This document shows positions 38,171 through 47,199 of a DNA stretch of 64,000 bases, piece after piece. Position 1 is the first letter of the stretch. Each line of letters starts with the position of its first letter. Location: NCBI RefSeq assembly GCF_963666525.1, contig NZ_OY762905.1, positions 4,729,001 through 4,793,000 on the forward strand, read 5' to 3'. Made by a program: the position numbers and the translations under genes. The notes below the pieces were generated by a model that was not told the DNA's origin, ran no database searches, and worked only from the letters and a program-made list of their open reading frames with translations. The DNA comes from an uncultured Cohaesibacter sp. (GTDB lineage: Bacteria > Pseudomonadota > Alphaproteobacteria > Rhizobiales > Cohaesibacteraceae).

Positions 38171-38445
38171 ATCTCCTGCGGTTGTTCATCCGCGGAGAAT
38201 AGCCGGATGTACGGGAGTGCTGCAGCATGTCGACTTGTTGCTGATCATCTTTCGAGGGATGAGAATGCAAATCTGAGCCTGCATGATTTTTCCGATTGAT
38301 AGTGCGCTGCACCAGACCGTTATGAGCCCTTTCGAGCCCTTCGAAATGCAAGATCTTCCGCAGGGGCAACAAAGGGTGGTCGGAAATCGCGGCTCTGAGA
38401 CAGTTCAGGAAACAAGGCCGCTAGTCAAAACTCAAACTTTTCAGA

Positions 38446-40302
38446 TCAGGCTTGAGCCTCTACAGCTAAGATGCTTGCCTTGCTGGAGTCCAAGGGCATC
38501 GGTTTCCCGTATAGATAGCCCTGTCCAACGTTGCAGCCGATTTCCTTTACAATGTCGTGCTGGAACGATTCCTCAACCCCTTCGGCTACGATCGTCGTAT
38601 CAATGCTCTTGGCAAGGCGCGCGATCATGAGGATGATTTTACGTATTTTGCTGTCAGTGTCGATGCGATCAATGAAGAACTTGTCGATCTTGATTTTGTC
38701 AAACTTCAGTGCAGCGAGATAACTCAAGCTCGAGTAGCCAGTGCCGAAATCGTCAAGGGCAATCGAGACGCCCAGAGTTGACAAATCTCGAAGCTTGGAA
38801 TTGACCAATTCAAAATCGGATATTAATGCATTTTCTGTTATTTCCACTTCGAGTTGGTGGGGATCAAGCCCGCTGGTCCTTAGAGCGCGTTTAATCTGCT
38901 CAACAATATCCTGACTTCTAAACTGCGAGGGGGAGAGATTCACGGAAACGAATTGATTGCCTTGCCACTGCGCCGCATCCTTACAAGCCCGGTTCAGAAC
39001 CCATTCCCCGATCACACCAATCATTCCGGTCTTCTCTGCGAGTTGGATAAACACATCGGGAAACAAGAGGCCTCTGATCGGATGTTGCCAACGCAAAAGC
39101 GCCTCATAACCAACAACCTTATTCGTCTCCAGATCCATAAAAGGCTGATAGTTAAGTACAAGCTCCTGATCCAGGTTGGCGGATTTCAGGTCTTCCGCAA
39201 GCTGTTTTCGAGTCATTGCAGCTTGATAGTGCCTATGTGTGAAGAACCGGATAGAATTCTTGCCATTCGATTTTGCATCGTGAAGTGCGCAGTCTGCATA
39301 TTTTTGCAGGGTAATTGCTTTCCCGTCATCTGGCGGCCCCATTGCAACACCAATGCTACAACTAGATTGGAGAAGAACATCTTCAATTTGCAGCGGCTTT
39401 GAGAGGAGATTCAAAATTGAGGAAGAGATCTTCTCCAACTCGGACTGAAACCTGATTCCGGTGGCGATCAACAAGAATTTGTCGCCCGACAGGCGCCCGG
39501 GAATCAAATTCGGCGTCGCCAAATCTGCAATCCTGGCGCTAAAAGCTTGAATAAACTGGTCACCAAAGAAGTGCCCATGGATATCGTTGATTGCCGCAAA
39601 GTCATCAATGTCAATACAGAGTGCAGCCATCAGGCTTTTTGCTTGCTGTGCTTGGACAATTGCCGCTTGCATTCGACTTTGAATGAACATGCGACTGTGA
39701 AGTCGGGTCAATGGGTCATAGTCAATCAGCTCCTGAATTTTCTGAGCCGAATTCTGCTGCAACATGAGTTCACGAGAAACGATGCCAGAGAGATCAACGA
39801 GGAATTGAATATCCTCCCGTGAGATATGAGGATGCGGTATAACATCCATCAGACAGAGAGACCCAACACGCGCCCCATTGTCCAGTATGACGGGAGCACC
39901 AGCATAGAAGCGGAATTTCTGCCCCCCGGTTACCTGCGGCAACGCAGAAAATCTCGTGTCACGGGATAGATCTGGAACAATGAGCGGCTCGTCTGATCGT
40001 ATGGCATAGTTGCATATTGAACTCGATCTGGCGCACTCTTCTTCTTGCGTTCCGATGGATGCCTTGTACCAGTTCCTGTCATGATCAATTATTGAGATCT
40101 TGCAGACCGGCATTCGAAAATGCGTTGCTGCCAATCTCACGATCCTGTCGAACCGCTCTTCATGAGTGGAAGTGGACACATTCAGATCTCGAAGTGCATA
40201 AAGCCTTAAGTCCTCCTCAGAAGCAGGGAGCGCTGTTCTGTTCGATCCATCACACAGATTGTGTATTTCTTGGCTTTTAGAGAGAATTGTCAATCTTGGC
40301 AT
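38446..40302 (-). CDS. GAF-GGDEF-EAL c-di-GMP signalling protein with degenerate GGDEF
   Basis: The 618-residue protein has a GAF sensor domain (about residues 45-185), a GGDEF domain (about 192-352) and an EAL domain (about 372-612). The GGDEF signature reads SGDKF at residues 272-276, so cyclase activity is unlikely. The EAL domain keeps its key sites: YEALLRW (Glu400), EITEN, DDFGTG (517-522), KIDKFF and EGVEE. It should therefore hydrolyse c-di-GMP, possibly with the dead GGDEF domain binding GTP as an activator. No membrane segment is present. It is divergent from a PAS-GGDEF cyclase gene. Confidence 0.93.
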   Translation of the reverse strand: MPRLTILSKSQEIHNLCDGSNRTALPASEEDLRLYALRDLNVSTSTHEERFDRIVRLAATHFRMPVCKISIIDHDRNWYKASIGTQEEECARSSSICNYAIRSDEPLIVPDLSRDTRFSALPQVTGGQKFRFYAGAPVILDNGARVGSLCLMDVIPHPHISREDIQFLVDLSGIVSRELMLQQNSAQKIQELIDYDPLTRLHSRMFIQSRMQAAIVQAQQAKSLMAALCIDIDDFAAINDIHGHFFGDQFIQAFSARIADLATPNLIPGRLSGDKFLLIATGIRFQSELEKISSSILNLLSKPLQIEDVLLQSSCSIGVAMGPPDDGKAITLQKYADCALHDAKSNGKNSIRFFTHRHYQAAMTRKQLAEDLKSANLDQELVLNYQPFMDLETNKVVGYEALLRWQHPIRGLLFPDVFIQLAEKTGMIGVIGEWVLNRACKDAAQWQGNQFVSVNLSPSQFRSQDIVEQIKRALRTSGLDPHQLEVEITENALISDFELVNSKLRDLSTLGVSIALDDFGTGYSSLSYLAALKFDKIKIDKFFIDRIDTDSKIRKIILMIARLAKSIDTTIVAEGVEESFQHDIVKEIGCNVGQGYLYGKPMPLDSSKASILAVEAQA

Positions 40303-40629
40303 GATTGTTTCGATCCAAAGGACGGAGGCTTTGGACTTAGCGTAAAATGTCCATTCTTAAATAAATGGAAAAGAAAGCGCATAAAATCGGTCAGCAACAC
40401 TGATTCGCATTTTTGACAATAATAATTCGTTAAAATTATAGTATTTCAAATTTCAAATAAATTTGATCCTGTATTTATTATATTTATGTTTACGATTATA
40501 CATAAATATTCTTGTTTGTTCGCGGATTTGAAAATACCCTTTATGGGGCCATGCTCAGCTCACATAGGGATGAGTTCAAAAGAGTGCTTTTGTCATCATC
40601 TGCAGTGATAGTAACTTGAGGAGCCAAGC
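40303..40629. other. AT-rich divergent promoter region of the c-di-GMP gene pair
   Basis: This 327-bp stretch is strongly AT-rich and has no gene. It holds the promoter candidate at 40413 for the rightward gene and must also contain the leftward EAL-gene promoter. Confidence 0.5.
40413..40442 (+). promoter_or_regulatory. Candidate promoter of the PAS-GGDEF gene
   Basis: TTGACA at 40413 and TATAGT at 40437 are separated by 18 bp, giving two near-consensus boxes in the divergent region, about 190 bases before the coding start. Confidence 0.5.
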
Positions 40630-42192
40630 TTGTATCACCGCCATCTAGAAACGCTGATCGTCTCTCGTTCCCATGAGCTCGAACAGTTGCTTGAAAGCAT
40701 TCCTGCCGAAGACAATTTTACTCATCGTTTCTGCACATCAGAGCATCTGACCCAAGAGCGATTGGAAGCCGCTTCAATAGTTGTTGTCGACTTTGCAGCG
40801 ATTAATCGCGATGAGGCTTTCAAGGTATTGGCACTCAGCAACAACGACACAATCGTTATTGGTTGCTTCTCTTCAAATGATTTCTCTATGCTATCCGATG
40901 TCCAGCACTGCCTAACCCAGGTCTGGGCCAAACCGTTTGATGACGAAAAAATCCGGAAGTCTTTCTCCCGCATTCTGAAAGAGATCAAGCAAAGAGAAGA
41001 TGCCCGTCTGAACCAGGTGTATCTTGACACATTGATCGACAGCCTCCCGGAGCTCATCTGGTTCAAGGATGCTCGTGGGTCCCACCTCAAGGTCAATGAT
41101 AGCTTTAGTAAGACGGTCAATAAAACCAAGGCCCAGATTGAAGGACGCGGACATTACTACATCTGGGATCTGGAGCCAGATGAGTATGCGCAAGGCGAGT
41201 ATATCTGCCTTGAATCCGAAGAAATCGTTCTGGACAAGAAGGAGACTTGCCTGTTTGACGAGACCGTCAAGTGCGGCGGTGAGATGAGAAAATTCAAGAC
41301 CTACAAATCACCGATCTTCGATGCCGACGGCAGCGTTATCGGCACAGTAGGATTTGCCCATGATGTGACCGATCTCCAAAACCTGATGATCGAGCTCAAC
41401 ATCATGATCGAAGGATTGCCTTTTGCGGTCATGGTCACCGACAAGGACAAGAGGATTACCAACGTCAACCAAAAGTTCATTGATATCTTCCAGCTTGAGC
41501 GCAACGAGTTCGCAGGTCTTTGGGCAGAATCCCTGCTTGATGAAACAAGGAAGTTTGATCGATCGAAGAAATGGGCGTTTGACGAAGAAAATGGTTCGAT
41601 CTTCATGCATTCCCACAACAGGGTTCTGGAACTGCACGATGAGAAGCTGCTGGATATCTTCGGTGTATTCACTGGGCACATCTATCTATTTGTCGACGTG
41701 ACGCATGAATACAACCAGAGAAAGAAGCTGCTCACGGATGCCAATACGGATTATCTGACCCGCCTCAACAACAGGCGATGCCTGCAAGAATATATCAACA
41801 AGCGTCCCTTGCAGTTGAATACGGTTCTGATGCTCGTTGACCTCGATAATTTCAAGGAAGTAAACGACCAGTACGGCCATGATGAAGGCGACAGGGTTCT
41901 GATGGCATTCGCCGACCTGCTGCGAAATTCCTTTTCAGAAGATAAGTTATTTCGACTGGGTGGTGACGAATTTGCCATCCTTCTCCCGCAGTGTAAAAAT
42001 CCGCAGCAGTATGCAGCCATTCTCGAAAAGCAGTTCGAAATATTCATAGCTGATCAGTTCCCTCACACCAGGGTTTCCGCAAGCTTTGGCCTTGCAGTAG
42101 GATCTGACGTGGGAGCGGATTTCAACATGCTGTTCAAAAAGGCCGATACGGCACTGTATGACCTTAAGCGAGCCAAGAAAATGGCCGCATAG
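40630..42192 (+). CDS. PAS-PAS-GGDEF diguanylate cyclase
   Basis: The 520-residue protein appears to have a receiver-like N-terminal domain (residues 1-115) whose phospho-acceptor pattern is not convincing, two PAS domains (about 130-250, with LIWFKDARGSHLKVND, and 258-360, with VMVTDKDKRITNVN), and a C-terminal GGDEF domain with TDYLTRLNNRR and intact RLGGDEF (residues 444-448). No inhibitory RxxD site is seen before GGDEF. It should make c-di-GMP. The start is TTG, with GAGGAG seven bases upstream; no ATG fits. It opposes the EAL gene on the other strand. Confidence 0.9.
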   Translation: MYHRHLETLIVSRSHELEQLLESIPAEDNFTHRFCTSEHLTQERLEAASIVVVDFAAINRDEAFKVLALSNNDTIVIGCFSSNDFSMLSDVQHCLTQVWAKPFDDEKIRKSFSRILKEIKQREDARLNQVYLDTLIDSLPELIWFKDARGSHLKVNDSFSKTVNKTKAQIEGRGHYYIWDLEPDEYAQGEYICLESEEIVLDKKETCLFDETVKCGGEMRKFKTYKSPIFDADGSVIGTVGFAHDVTDLQNLMIELNIMIEGLPFAVMVTDKDKRITNVNQKFIDIFQLERNEFAGLWAESLLDETRKFDRSKKWAFDEENGSIFMHSHNRVLELHDEKLLDIFGVFTGHIYLFVDVTHEYNQRKKLLTDANTDYLTRLNNRRCLQEYINKRPLQLNTVLMLVDLDNFKEVNDQYGHDEGDRVLMAFADLLRNSFSEDKLFRLGGDEFAILLPQCKNPQQYAAILEKQFEIFIADQFPHTRVSASFGLAVGSDVGADFNMLFKKADTALYDLKRAKKMAA

Positions 42193-42432
42193 AGGGACAG
42201 AGAACTTGATTATAATGATCTGGCATCTCTTCAAAACGAAAGACTTCCTGTTTTGTACTTTCAGAAAATTTCTATGCCTTTATAGCGGCATGCCGCGTTT
42301 TGCGGATCCTTCCAACGGGAGATGGCTGCTGATTTGCGCCCAATTTTGCCAGAGACTTCTTCAATGCTTCGAAATTGCCGCGGTGCGGCAAAGGTCTGAA
42401 AGGCCCGCCCACCCGTCACCTGGCCACTGAAA

Positions 42433-42520
42433 ATGCTGCGGCTTGATCGAACGGCAGCAATGGGGAAGCCGTTTTGAGGTTCTTGACGGTAGGCGAAAGG
42501 CAGCAATGGGCCGCGAATGC
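42433..42520 (+). repeat. Dispersed degenerate repeat, member C
   Basis: AATGCTGCGGCTTGATCG, AATGGGGAAGCCGTTTTG and GGCAGCAATGGGCCGCGAATG occur in order, giving the clearest uninterrupted copy. A near-palindrome CTGGTGCGCCGCACCAG follows at about 42554. No gene is seen in 42193-42651. Confidence 0.65.
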
Positions 42521-42781
42521 AAATCACGCGCCTGGATGACTGTTTCTTATTACTGGTGCGCCGCACCAGTCCGGTTCGAGCCCAAATTTGACATTGAAAT
42601 TGGAGGGATCTTTCGCAAGAGCAAAAGGGGTGCCTGGAAATCGCGGCCCAAGGACGAAGCCGCTCGCGCGGCAATGGTGCTCTGGGGAGGCTCCGTTAAC
42701 CTTCTGAGATAAGTCTGTTTTGCGATCATCGCCGTCTGTCTGACGATTGAGGCGTTCTCAATCATCAGACAGGAGGTTTCC

Positions 42782-43669
42782 ATGACGGAGGAGAGAACCA
42801 CACCCTTACGCCAACGAATGATCGAAGATATGCGCATACGCGGAATGGGCGACAAAGCGCAAAAGGCCCATATCAGGGCGATCAAGGATTTTGCAGCCTT
42901 TCTTGGTCATACCCCGGACGACGCCACACCGGAAGAATTACGCGCCTATCAACTTCACATGACAGATGCCGGCATAACACCGACAACCTTCAATGCCCGT
43001 ATCGTGGCGCTCCGCTTCTTTTTCACCATGACCTGTGGTCGCGAGGAGATGAAGCGGTATATGCAGTTCCGCAGAGAGCCGCGCAAGCTGCCAGTAGTTC
43101 TGAGCATTGAAGAAGTTTCAGATCTGCTGATGGCCGCACCAGGACCAGGTCTGAAGTACCGTGCCGCGCTCAGCATCGCCTATGGGGCCGGGCTGCGGGC
43201 ATCCGAGGTTTGCAATCTCAAGGTTTGTGACATCGACAGTGACAGGATGCTGATCCATGTCGAACAGGGTAAAGGAGGCAAGGACCGCAAGGTCATGCTA
43301 TCTCCGGGCTTGCTGCATCTATTGCGAACCTATTGGCGCGAGGCTCGCCCGGGAGGTTGGCTGTTTCCGGGCAAGTCGACGATCAACCCGATTTCACCAC
43401 GACAATTGAGCCGTGCCTTTGGGTCGGCAAAGAATATGGCCGGGATCAGGAAGACCGCGACCCTGCATACATTGCGACACAGCTTTGCCACTCATCTGCT
43501 CGAAGCCAACACGGATGTGCGGGTGATACAGGTCTTGCTCGGCCATGCCAAGCTGTCCACGACGGCGCAATATACCCATGTTGCCACCAAGACAATCCGA
43601 GACACCGTCAGCCCCTTTGAGATGCTGGCCAGCTTGCAGGATCAAACCGTGAAGCGAAGCCTAGAATAA
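42782..43669 (+). CDS. Tyrosine recombinase carried by the IS91-like element, copy 2
   Basis: The protein is identical over 295 residues to the one encoded at 27342-28229, with the same Arg139, His229/Arg232, His255 and Tyr264. Perfect conservation of both copies means recent duplication or ongoing gene conversion. The stop is 13 bases before the transposase start. Confidence 0.93.
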   Translation: MTEERTTPLRQRMIEDMRIRGMGDKAQKAHIRAIKDFAAFLGHTPDDATPEELRAYQLHMTDAGITPTTFNARIVALRFFFTMTCGREEMKRYMQFRREPRKLPVVLSIEEVSDLLMAAPGPGLKYRAALSIAYGAGLRASEVCNLKVCDIDSDRMLIHVEQGKGGKDRKVMLSPGLLHLLRTYWREARPGGWLFPGKSTINPISPRQLSRAFGSAKNMAGIRKTATLHTLRHSFATHLLEANTDVRVIQVLLGHAKLSTTAQYTHVATKTIRDTVSPFEMLASLQDQTVKRSLE

Positions 43670-43682
43670 TCGAGGCACCAAG

Positions 43683-44882
43683 GTGTCTCGCTCCAAGCTG
43701 GAGATAGCCGATATCTTTCGACAATATGGCCCAGCCTGGCGACAAGCCAACAAGGGACATATAAGCCTTGACCAACTCAAGGTGATGTCAGCAATAGAGG
43801 CCTGCCGAACCGAGGCGCTTGGCGGGCATGTGGCAGCTTGTGCCAAGTGTGGCCACCATCACATCGCCTATAATTCTTGCAAGAACCGCCATTGCCCGAA
43901 GTGTCAGGGTCCCGCCGCTCGTGACTGGATGACAGCAAGAGCCGAAGACCTGTTGCCAGTCGAGTATTTCCACCTCGTCTTCACCCTCCCAGCGGGGATT
44001 GCCCAGATTGCCTACTGGAACAAGCGAGCACTCTATGGGCTGTTGTTCAGGAGCTCTGCGGAAACGGTCATGACCATCGCCGCGGATCCCAAGCGTATGG
44101 GTGCCAAGGTTGGAATGACCTCTGTGCTGCATACATGGGGTTCGGCACTGACGCATCATCCTCACATCCATATGATCGTGCCCGGCGGAGGCCTGTCACC
44201 AGATGGCACAAGGTGGGTGGGATCCAAGCCCGGCTTCTTCCTGCATGTGCGGGTGCTATCCCGGCTGTTCCGACGGCTGTTTCTGGAAGGAATGCTGGCT
44301 TTGCATCAGTCTGACAAGCTCGCCTTCTTCGGGGATTTGGCAGGACTATCTGAGCCAGAGGCGTTTGCCGCCTGGTTGGCACCACTCCGCAGAACCGAAT
44401 GGGTGGTCTATGCCAAGCCTCCCTTTGGCGGCCCGGAAGCTGTGTTGGCCTATCTCAGCCGATACACCCATCGGGTGGCAATCTCCAATAACCGGCTGAT
44501 CAGTGCGGATGCCAGTACCGTGACTTTCCGCTGGAAGGATTACCGTATCAAATCGGGAGATCAACAAAAGATCATGCAATTGGCGACGCCCGAGTTCATC
44601 CGTCGCTTCCTGCTCCATGTCCTGCCTGCAGGCTTTCATAGGATCCGGCATTACGGGGTCCTGGCCAGCGCCAACCGCAAGGCCAACATTGCGAGGATCC
44701 GCACAATTCTGGGAGTTGAGCAACCGCAGGAAGATAACAAAGAGGAACCGGCTGCAGAGGTCATTCCGCTAACCCTGCGGGAACCCTGTCCTGGTTGCGG
44801 TGGCCCCATGCGGATCATCGAGATCTTCCGGCGAGGTCAGAAGCCACTATCCCGGGCGCCACCAAGGGAAAAGGCCGCATGA
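43683..44882 (+). CDS. IS91-family HUH (Y2) transposase, copy 2
   Basis: The 399-residue product is identical to that of 26129-27328, with the zinc finger, HPHIH and YLSRY motifs. It uses the same GTG start. About 340 bp of non-coding element sequence follows, which should contain the rolling-circle origin end. Confidence 0.95.
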   Translation: MSRSKLEIADIFRQYGPAWRQANKGHISLDQLKVMSAIEACRTEALGGHVAACAKCGHHHIAYNSCKNRHCPKCQGPAARDWMTARAEDLLPVEYFHLVFTLPAGIAQIAYWNKRALYGLLFRSSAETVMTIAADPKRMGAKVGMTSVLHTWGSALTHHPHIHMIVPGGGLSPDGTRWVGSKPGFFLHVRVLSRLFRRLFLEGMLALHQSDKLAFFGDLAGLSEPEAFAAWLAPLRRTEWVVYAKPPFGGPEAVLAYLSRYTHRVAISNNRLISADASTVTFRWKDYRIKSGDQQKIMQLATPEFIRRFLLHVLPAGFHRIRHYGVLASANRKANIARIRTILGVEQPQEDNKEEPAAEVIPLTLREPCPGCGGPMRIIEIFRRGQKPLSRAPPREKAA

Positions 44883-45220
44883 GAGATACATTGCACATAT
44901 GGTCCAAACAGAACCGGCTGCTTCAGTTATGCCGGACAGGATACCTTGCGGCCAAATTCGAAAATCTGATCTCAAGCGGCTTGTCACGACAGAAGACAAC
45001 ATCAGACTCGATGATCTGGGTGGCCTCAAATGCATGGGTGACGATGAGCCTGCCTCCTGATTATCTGCCGTGCTGCACCATCGCACCGACCTTCAAAATA
45101 CTTTCCCCATAGACTGAGCGCAATCCCCGCAGGCTTCTTCCTTGGGAGGATTTTCAACGCGGGCCGAAATCTCATCCAGACGAGAAATCGCGCCGCGACC
45201 CGCATCGAAAATCCTTCACC

Positions 45221-45300
45221 TTAGCTGCCGTGCGTTAGCGGATCTACACGGCAACCCCGCTTCCCCATACCTGTCATTCGAATGAAGCGCAGCATTCTCA
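45221..45300 (-). repeat. Dispersed degenerate repeat, member D
   Basis: On the minus strand 45299-45258 reads AATGCTGCGCTTCATTCG followed by a TATGGGGAAG core. The core is 39 bases from the end of the IS91-like element, the same distance as in member A beside copy 1. Confidence 0.65.
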
Positions 45301-45500
45301 GCCATCAGACGACGGGTGAGCGGACATTTGAGGCATTCGCCGCATCAGGCTTTCTCCCGAACGCATGGTCCGATTTCATAGGACCACAGCTGTATTTGTT
45401 AAATATAAAACGCGCCATGCTCAGACAATTATTCCAGATCTTAAAGTATTTAGTTAATCAAAGATGAATGAAAATTTAACACTCACAATAATAACAATAT

Positions 45501-45526
45501 AAAAGGCGTTCTCTCTGACGCCTTTT
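45501..45526 (-). terminator. Terminator after the XRE-2TM gene
   Basis: AAAAGGCGT and ACGCCTTTT form a 9-bp stem with an eight-base loop, flanked by A/T runs that could make it work in both directions. It is 62 bases past the stop codon. Confidence 0.8.
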
Positions 45527-45587
45527 ATGTAAAGAGTGCAGGTATATCGGGTCATTGAGACCGTCGTAAAGCATCAAAATAATTTCA

Positions 45588-46100
45588 TCAACCCTTGTTT
45601 CGCATCCGCTTTCGGATCTGTTTTTTCTCCCAGTCATCGCCAAGTAGGTTGATAACTTCGAAGGTGTTGAAACCTTGAATGGCCACTCCGATACCCCATC
45701 CAAGAGCGGGCCAAATGACCCAAAGATAGCCCGGGTTGGTCATGAGATTTATGATCAGCAGCAACACCATCACGGCGGCGTAGCTGAGTGCGTGAGAGTA
45801 GAATGCTTTGATGTCGCGCACATACTCCATAGCCTCCTGTTCTTCCATGGAGAGCTCTGGAAGAATTGTTTGAGATGGAGCTGAGGCTTCAACTGTTGGG
45901 GTCGTTACAGGTGTCATGGTCTGTTCCTCGCGTATTTGTTTGAAATCCACTTCCAGAACAGCCGCCAGACATTTGAGTGTTTCGGGACTGGCCTTGGCAC
46001 CTCTTTCGATGCGTTGCAATGTGCGGGTGCTTATGCCCGCCATGTCTGCCAGTTGCTCCTGAGACAATCCCTTGTCTAGACGAAGTTTGCGAATGATCAT
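45588..46100 (-). CDS. XRE-family HTH protein with C-terminal 2TM domain
   Basis: The 170-residue protein starts with a helix-turn-helix (RKLRLDKGLSQEQLADMAG, then ISTRTLQRIERG; residues 3-35), has a threonine/proline-rich linker, and ends in a 2TM domain with two hydrophobic helices (about residues 102-122 and 126-146) and a basic C-terminus. It is thus a membrane-anchored regulator, a family usually of unknown signal. I chose the ATG at 46100; a TTG at 46142 in the same frame would add 14 residues. It stands alone with a terminator downstream. Confidence 0.8.
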   Translation of the reverse strand: MIIRKLRLDKGLSQEQLADMAGISTRTLQRIERGAKASPETLKCLAAVLEVDFKQIREEQTMTPVTTPTVEASAPSQTILPELSMEEQEAMEYVRDIKAFYSHALSYAAVMVLLLIINLMTNPGYLWVIWPALGWGIGVAIQGFNTFEVINLLGDDWEKKQIRKRMRNKG

Positions 46101-46285
46101 GTGTTCAATCCGTTTACTGTTCTCTGACACATAGTTTTCCAAACATCAGCCAATGCCACCACGTCAGCACGACGACACAGGCCGCCATTTACCCGACATC
46201 GACATGACACACGCCTCCCTTAAACACGACGAAGCGCTTCGATGCCAGCCCTAAGCGGCTGAGATGGCAGTGACTTTCTTACTTT

Positions 46286-46639
46286 TTGCAAATTTTTGGT
46301 TCCCACCACTTGGCCCGCCTCGCCCCTGGGGACTTCGCGGCCTATCCATGGGAGATTCCACGGACGGCCTCGCCGTCCCGGGTCTATCTCGACCGGCTTT
46401 ACAAGAAGCTGAATCGACCCGAACATTTTCTATGTCCCATACAGACCGGTTCATTCGGGGTGCTTCGCGGTATCCTGCAGGAAAGTGATCGACTTGGCAT
46501 CATTTCAGCGCAACAGGCACAATATGAGCTCAGAAGCATTATTCTGACCCGGCTCGACTTTCCGCTCGAAAACAGCTCGCGAACCATCGGCATAACCACT
46601 CGCTCGGGCTGGTTTCCAAGCCCTCCCGGTCTCGGTTGA
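46286..46639 (+). pseudogene. LysR-family regulator, C-terminal fragment
   Basis: Only the end of the effector-binding domain survives: LARLAPGDFAAYPWEIPR, then FLCPIQTGSFGVLRGILQ, ESDRLGIISAQQ and SRTIGITTRSGW. This matches the second half of LysR-type substrate domains, such as those controlling aromatic catabolism. No N-terminal helix-turn-helix is found upstream within 150 bp, so the gene is truncated. It is convergent with a broken desaturase gene. Confidence 0.75.
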
Positions 46640-46677
46640 TCGAACTTCTCCTCCATCAGGGCTCCTGAGGCGCCGTT

Positions 46678-46915
46678 CTACTTGCGAAAAGGACTGTCCT
46701 TTTCAAAGCTCTCGACGGTCTCATCATAATGGGGGTAGACCGCACCCATAAGGCGATCCCAGAGCGAGAAGGTGTGGCCGAAATTGTAGGAAAAATGGGA
46801 ATGATGCTGGTCGTGAAAAATCGTGCTTGCCAGTGGAAAGGGTTTACGTCCTGCGGGAGAAGCGAAATATTCATACCCGGCATGGCCCAACACCGGAATG
46901 AAGTTCTACAAAGCC
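46678..46915 (-). pseudogene. Fatty acid hydroxylase/sterol desaturase, C-terminal fragment
   Basis: The remaining 79 codons hold the last histidine cluster HDQHHSHFSYNFG and the following LWDRLMGAVYPHYDE, both typical of the fatty acid hydroxylase superfamily. The frame is interrupted upstream by a TAG at about 46916 and the three earlier histidine boxes are missing. It is a remnant. Confidence 0.75.
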
Positions 46916-47199
46916 TAACGTGAAGGAATGATCAGCGACTTTTTCAACGAAATCGACTCATTCACGACCTTAGCTCACGCCGCCATAGTTCGGGCTTTTT
47001 GGGGAATTGGGCACAAAGAGAACCGTTGACGCAAATTCGGTCCAGAAATTTGCGCAAAATATCACGCAAGCTCGAAAATTCAAGCTCTTACAGTCCTCTT
47101 TATAGCAATTATAATTATACCCATCCATCGACCAACGCAATGCGACATAGCAGCACCCTGATGTAGCTTTTATCTGTTCTAAACTAATGGGAGGGTCTG
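46916..47199. other. Upstream region of the cytochrome c peroxidase gene
   Basis: No gene is seen. A palindromic pair CGCAAATT / AATTTGCG lies at 47030-47037 and 47047-47054, about 150 bases before the peroxidase start, and may be a regulator site. Confidence 0.4.

Larger units (their letters stand above)
42652..45220 (+). mobile_element. IS91-family element with tyrosine recombinase, copy 2
   Basis: This is the inverted copy of 25791-28359, the same length and apparently identical throughout. Its left flank is GCGGCCCAA and its right flank TTAGCTGCC; the flanks differ from those of copy 1 immediately outside the block, which fixes the ends. Confidence 0.9.

Noticed and set aside
45282-45467. 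61-codon frame next to IS91-like copy 2
   Set aside because: Its start lies inside the dispersed repeat and the rest has no coding character; a partly similar reading at 25535-25729 reflects the repeat, not a gene family.
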